From NCBI GenBank assembly GCA_965217205.1, contig OZ244254.1, positions 1,240,001 to 1,304,000 on the forward strand: a stretch of DNA of 64,000 bases, given 5' to 3'. Under the pieces are notes generated by a model that was given only the letters and a program-made list of their open reading frames with translations, was not told the DNA's origin and searched no databases. Position numbers and translations under genes: made by a program. Numbering within the stretch: the stretch's first letter is position 1; each line of letters opens with the position of its first letter. Source of the DNA: Maricaulis sp947259345 (GTDB lineage: Bacteria; Pseudomonadota; Alphaproteobacteria; Caulobacterales; Maricaulaceae). Below are positions 61,895 through 64,000 of the stretch, one piece after another.

Positions 61895-63997
61895 TTATCC
61901 CGACCAGGGCCGATTCCGGTTTCGTGGACGCGCACTGCGCCAGCTGCGGATCGATCCATTCTCCAGGCGCAGGGTCTGGCTGCCCCGACGGGCCAAGGTG
62001 TCCGCATCAATGAGCTCTGCCCGACACTGTGACGCGATCCGGGGCGAAACAGTCAGGCGGGTAATGATCAGATCAGCGCGGGCGCAGTCCGTCGCCCAGT
62101 CATCCAGACGCTCCAATACAGTCAGGCGAACGCCCTCAATCTCCGCCCCGCAGCCCAGACCATCGCAACGCGCCGCCCATCGTGCCGGCCGCAGTCCCGG
62201 CTCTCCCCGCGCCTCCAGGAAGACACGGGCTGCAAAGCGCGAGCGTCGGCGGTCACTGGCGACCCACTCACCACTTGCGTCCCGCGCCAGCACGACGCCG
62301 GTATCCGAGATCAGGAGATTGGGTTGCGGCAGGACAACCCAGCTCAGTCCGGCCGCCAGCATGACAACGCCGCCAACCATGCGAGCCGGTCCGCGCACCA
62401 GCAGAGTCAGGACAAACCCTGCCGCGAACAGGCCCAGTACCAGCCCGGGCGCCGCAACGACCGGGCGAAGGGCGCCCGGCCAGGCGGCGACCTGCGCCGC
62501 CAGGTCCAGCATCACGCCGAGGCCGGCCTCCATGACCGCGAAGGGCAAGGCGTCCAGCCCGAGTGGAATCAGCACGAGGCCGATCACGCCGGCGGGCATC
62601 ACGATCAGCGAGAAAATGGGCATGACCAGCAGATTGCCCGCCAAGCCCCAGCTCGCGATGCGGTGAAAGTGAAAGGCCGCGAAGCCCGCTGTGGCGCTGC
62701 CGGCGACGAGGCTGGTCGTACCGAGGCCGGAAACGAAGAGCCGGACTTGCGAGAAAGCCCCGCGCCCGGCGCCGGTTTGTCGGCGGGCCTGCCAGAGACG
62801 CGCGACGACGATGAGGGCGGACGCGGCGGAGAAGGACATCTGGAAGCCCGGCGTGATGACCGCTTGCGGCTGGATCGCCAACACAGCAAGGACAGCAATG
62901 GCCAAAGTGTGCAGAGACAAGGCCCGGCGGCGCAGGAGCACGGCACCCAGGACGGATACAGTCATGATGAAGGCCCGCTGGGTGGGAATTCCGGCCCCCG
63001 ACATCACCAGATAGCCCGCGGCAAACGCCAGCGCGACCCAGGCGGCCGGCATGGCGGCATCATGCCGCCGTGCCCAGGCGCTGAAACCTGACAGACAAAG
63101 GCGCACCGCGAAGAAGACACCGCCTGCCAGCAGCGCCATATGCATGCCGGAAATGGCCAGTACATGCCCAAGACCGGATTGGCGCAGAGCGTCCACATCG
63201 CGCGGCGCAATATGGGCCCGATCACCGGTCAGGAGCGCGGCAGCCAACCCACCAGGGCGCGGCGCCATGCGCTGGCGGATATGGCTGGACAGCGACGCCC
63301 GCAGCCTGACCAGGCGTCGCACCATTCGGTCCTGCCCGATTGCCGGACCAGGCACGGCTGTCTCGACCGCGAACCCTGTCGCCCCTATGTCCGAAAAGGC
63401 CGCGTGAAAGGCAAAATCATAACCGCCAGGCACAGCCGCCGGGCGCGGTGGCGCCAACACGGCACGAATGCGGATCGGATCACCCGGATACACCTCACCC
63501 GGGTCACCCAGAACCCGGATCCGGTTCCGGCGCGCACCCGCGTCATCGCGTAAGGTCGTCCGGATCAGGAGCCGCGTTCGCCCGGACCCGCTGCGCTCGA
63601 TCGCTTCGAGCCAGCCCTCGACACTGACCGCATCGCGGTAGCTGTCGACCCCTTCCCGATCCGCATGGTGCGCCAGCGTGTGACTTTGCGCGCGCCAGGC
63701 AAATGCCGCCCCGATCAGCAGGACCAGGGCAGTTATCCCCATCAGGCGCGAAACCCGTTTTCTGCTCTCAGGGGAAAAGCGAGCCGCCAGCGCCAAGGCC
63801 CCCGCCAGGGTGATCAGCCCGACGAAGAAGTTGTGTGACGGCTCTTCGGGAACAGAAAAATAGAGCCCGCAGCCGATAATCGCGGCCAACGCGGCGAGAA
63901 TGGTGGGTTTGAATTCCACAAGAGGATCAACCGGCTTGGCTGATTTCTTCGTCCGATTTGCTGCCAGGTGCGGCAGGATTGCGTCAGGTTGAAGCAC
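61895..63997 (-). CDS. comEC: ComEC/Rec2-family DNA-uptake membrane protein
   Basis: Inner-membrane channel protein for transport of single-stranded DNA in competence. At least 700 residues are present; the first possible start in view is a GTG three bases from the window edge, so the true start may lie outside. N-terminal helices are followed by a DUF4131-like domain, then the Competence domain with SGLGHVLAISGMHMALLAG (about 240-258) and many helices. The C-terminus is a short soluble region, without the metallo-beta-lactamase domain seen in Bacillus ComEC. Confidence 0.9.
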   Translation of the reverse strand: MLQPDAILPHLAANRTKKSAKPVDPLVEFKPTILAALAAIIGCGLYFSVPEEPSHNFFVGLITLAGALALAARFSPESRKRVSRLMGITALVLLIGAAFAWRAQSHTLAHHADREGVDSYRDAVSVEGWLEAIERSGSGRTRLLIRTTLRDDAGARRNRIRVLGDPGEVYPGDPIRIRAVLAPPRPAAVPGGYDFAFHAAFSDIGATGFAVETAVPGPAIGQDRMVRRLVRLRASLSSHIRQRMAPRPGGLAAALLTGDRAHIAPRDVDALRQSGLGHVLAISGMHMALLAGGVFFAVRLCLSGFSAWARRHDAAMPAAWVALAFAAGYLVMSGAGIPTQRAFIMTVSVLGAVLLRRRALSLHTLAIAVLAVLAIQPQAVITPGFQMSFSAASALIVVARLWQARRQTGAGRGAFSQVRLFVSGLGTTSLVAGSATAGFAAFHFHRIASWGLAGNLLVMPIFSLIVMPAGVIGLVLIPLGLDALPFAVMEAGLGVMLDLAAQVAAWPGALRPVVAAPGLVLGLFAAGFVLTLLVRGPARMVGGVVMLAAGLSWVVLPQPNLLISDTGVVLARDASGEWVASDRRRSRFAARVFLEARGEPGLRPARWAARCDGLGCGAEIEGVRLTVLERLDDWATDCARADLIITRLTVSPRIASQCRAELIDADTLARRGSQTLRLENGSIRSWRSARPRNRNRPWSG

Positions 63998-64000
63998 GAA

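Overview
The window reads as a stretch of chromosome from a high-G+C, gene-dense alphaproteobacterium. The best fit is a marine, dimorphic Hyphomonadaceae/Maricaulaceae-type organism (Maricaulis-like). This is inferred from gene order (dusB-ntrBC-ntrYX-trk-hfq-hflX; eno-ftsB-pdhA-pdhB-pdhC; tpiA-ppiD-trpE/G/D/C-lexA-comEC), from a GTTC-N7-GTTC type SOS box before lexA, from a CtrA-type box (TTAA-N7-TTAACC) and from a cluster of GANTC sites upstream of ftsB. I see no rRNA, tRNA, CRISPR array, transposase or prophage gene.

Layout. 1-3402 (+): the end of a probable D-Ala-D-Ala carboxypeptidase gene, then tmk-holB-tatD-MBL phosphodiesterase, tightly overlapped. 3722-4543: mazG, convergent with the next block. 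4570-16946 (-): one long collinear array, dusB-ntrB-ntrC-ntrY-ntrX-trkA-trkH-dat-hfq-hflX, most junctions overlapping or within a few bases. 17030-18681 (+): ispDF-cinA, divergent from dusB. 18649-20153 (-): a COQ10/RatA-type START protein and lipA. 20220-23100: an accessory segment with an OLD-like ATPase/TOPRIM gene of visibly lower G+C, a 60-bp perfect palindrome and a mosaic of short GC-rich palindromes. 23102-31820: a SET-domain protein, a DUF6702 protein with an M1 aminopeptidase, and three exported bactofilin-like beta-solenoid proteins around an acyl-ACP/acyl-CoA synthetase.

31904-46569 is mainly central carbon metabolism on the minus strand: lpdA, then smaller enzymes (HD, cupin, ACT, 2OG oxygenase, thioesterase, serine hydrolase), the pyruvate dehydrogenase genes pdhC, pdhB and pdhA with three small genes between them, ftsB, eno and fhs. 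46754-53378 holds rpmF, a DUF2807 protein, an aromatic amino acid decarboxylase, pyrG, secG, a pseudo-receiver protein and tpiA. 53554-64000 holds ppiD-trpE, an antisense divergent polysaccharide deacetylase, trpG, trpD-trpC, lexA and comEC (its start is at the window edge).

How the parts fit. lipA makes the lipoyl cofactor for the lipoyl domains on pdhB and pdhC, and lpdA is their E3 subunit; eno and tpiA feed the same pathway. The ntr array joins nitrogen sensing to K+ uptake and RNA-based regulation, but both encoded NtrC-type regulators lack the sigma-54 contact motif GAFTGA. Two probable cell-cycle signals (GANTC cluster at ftsB, CtrA box at the polysaccharide deacetylase) mark envelope and division genes. 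The least explained material is the secreted solenoid cluster, the lone OLD-like gene with its palindromes, and two about 120-bp structured repeats that follow eno and the decarboxylase gene.
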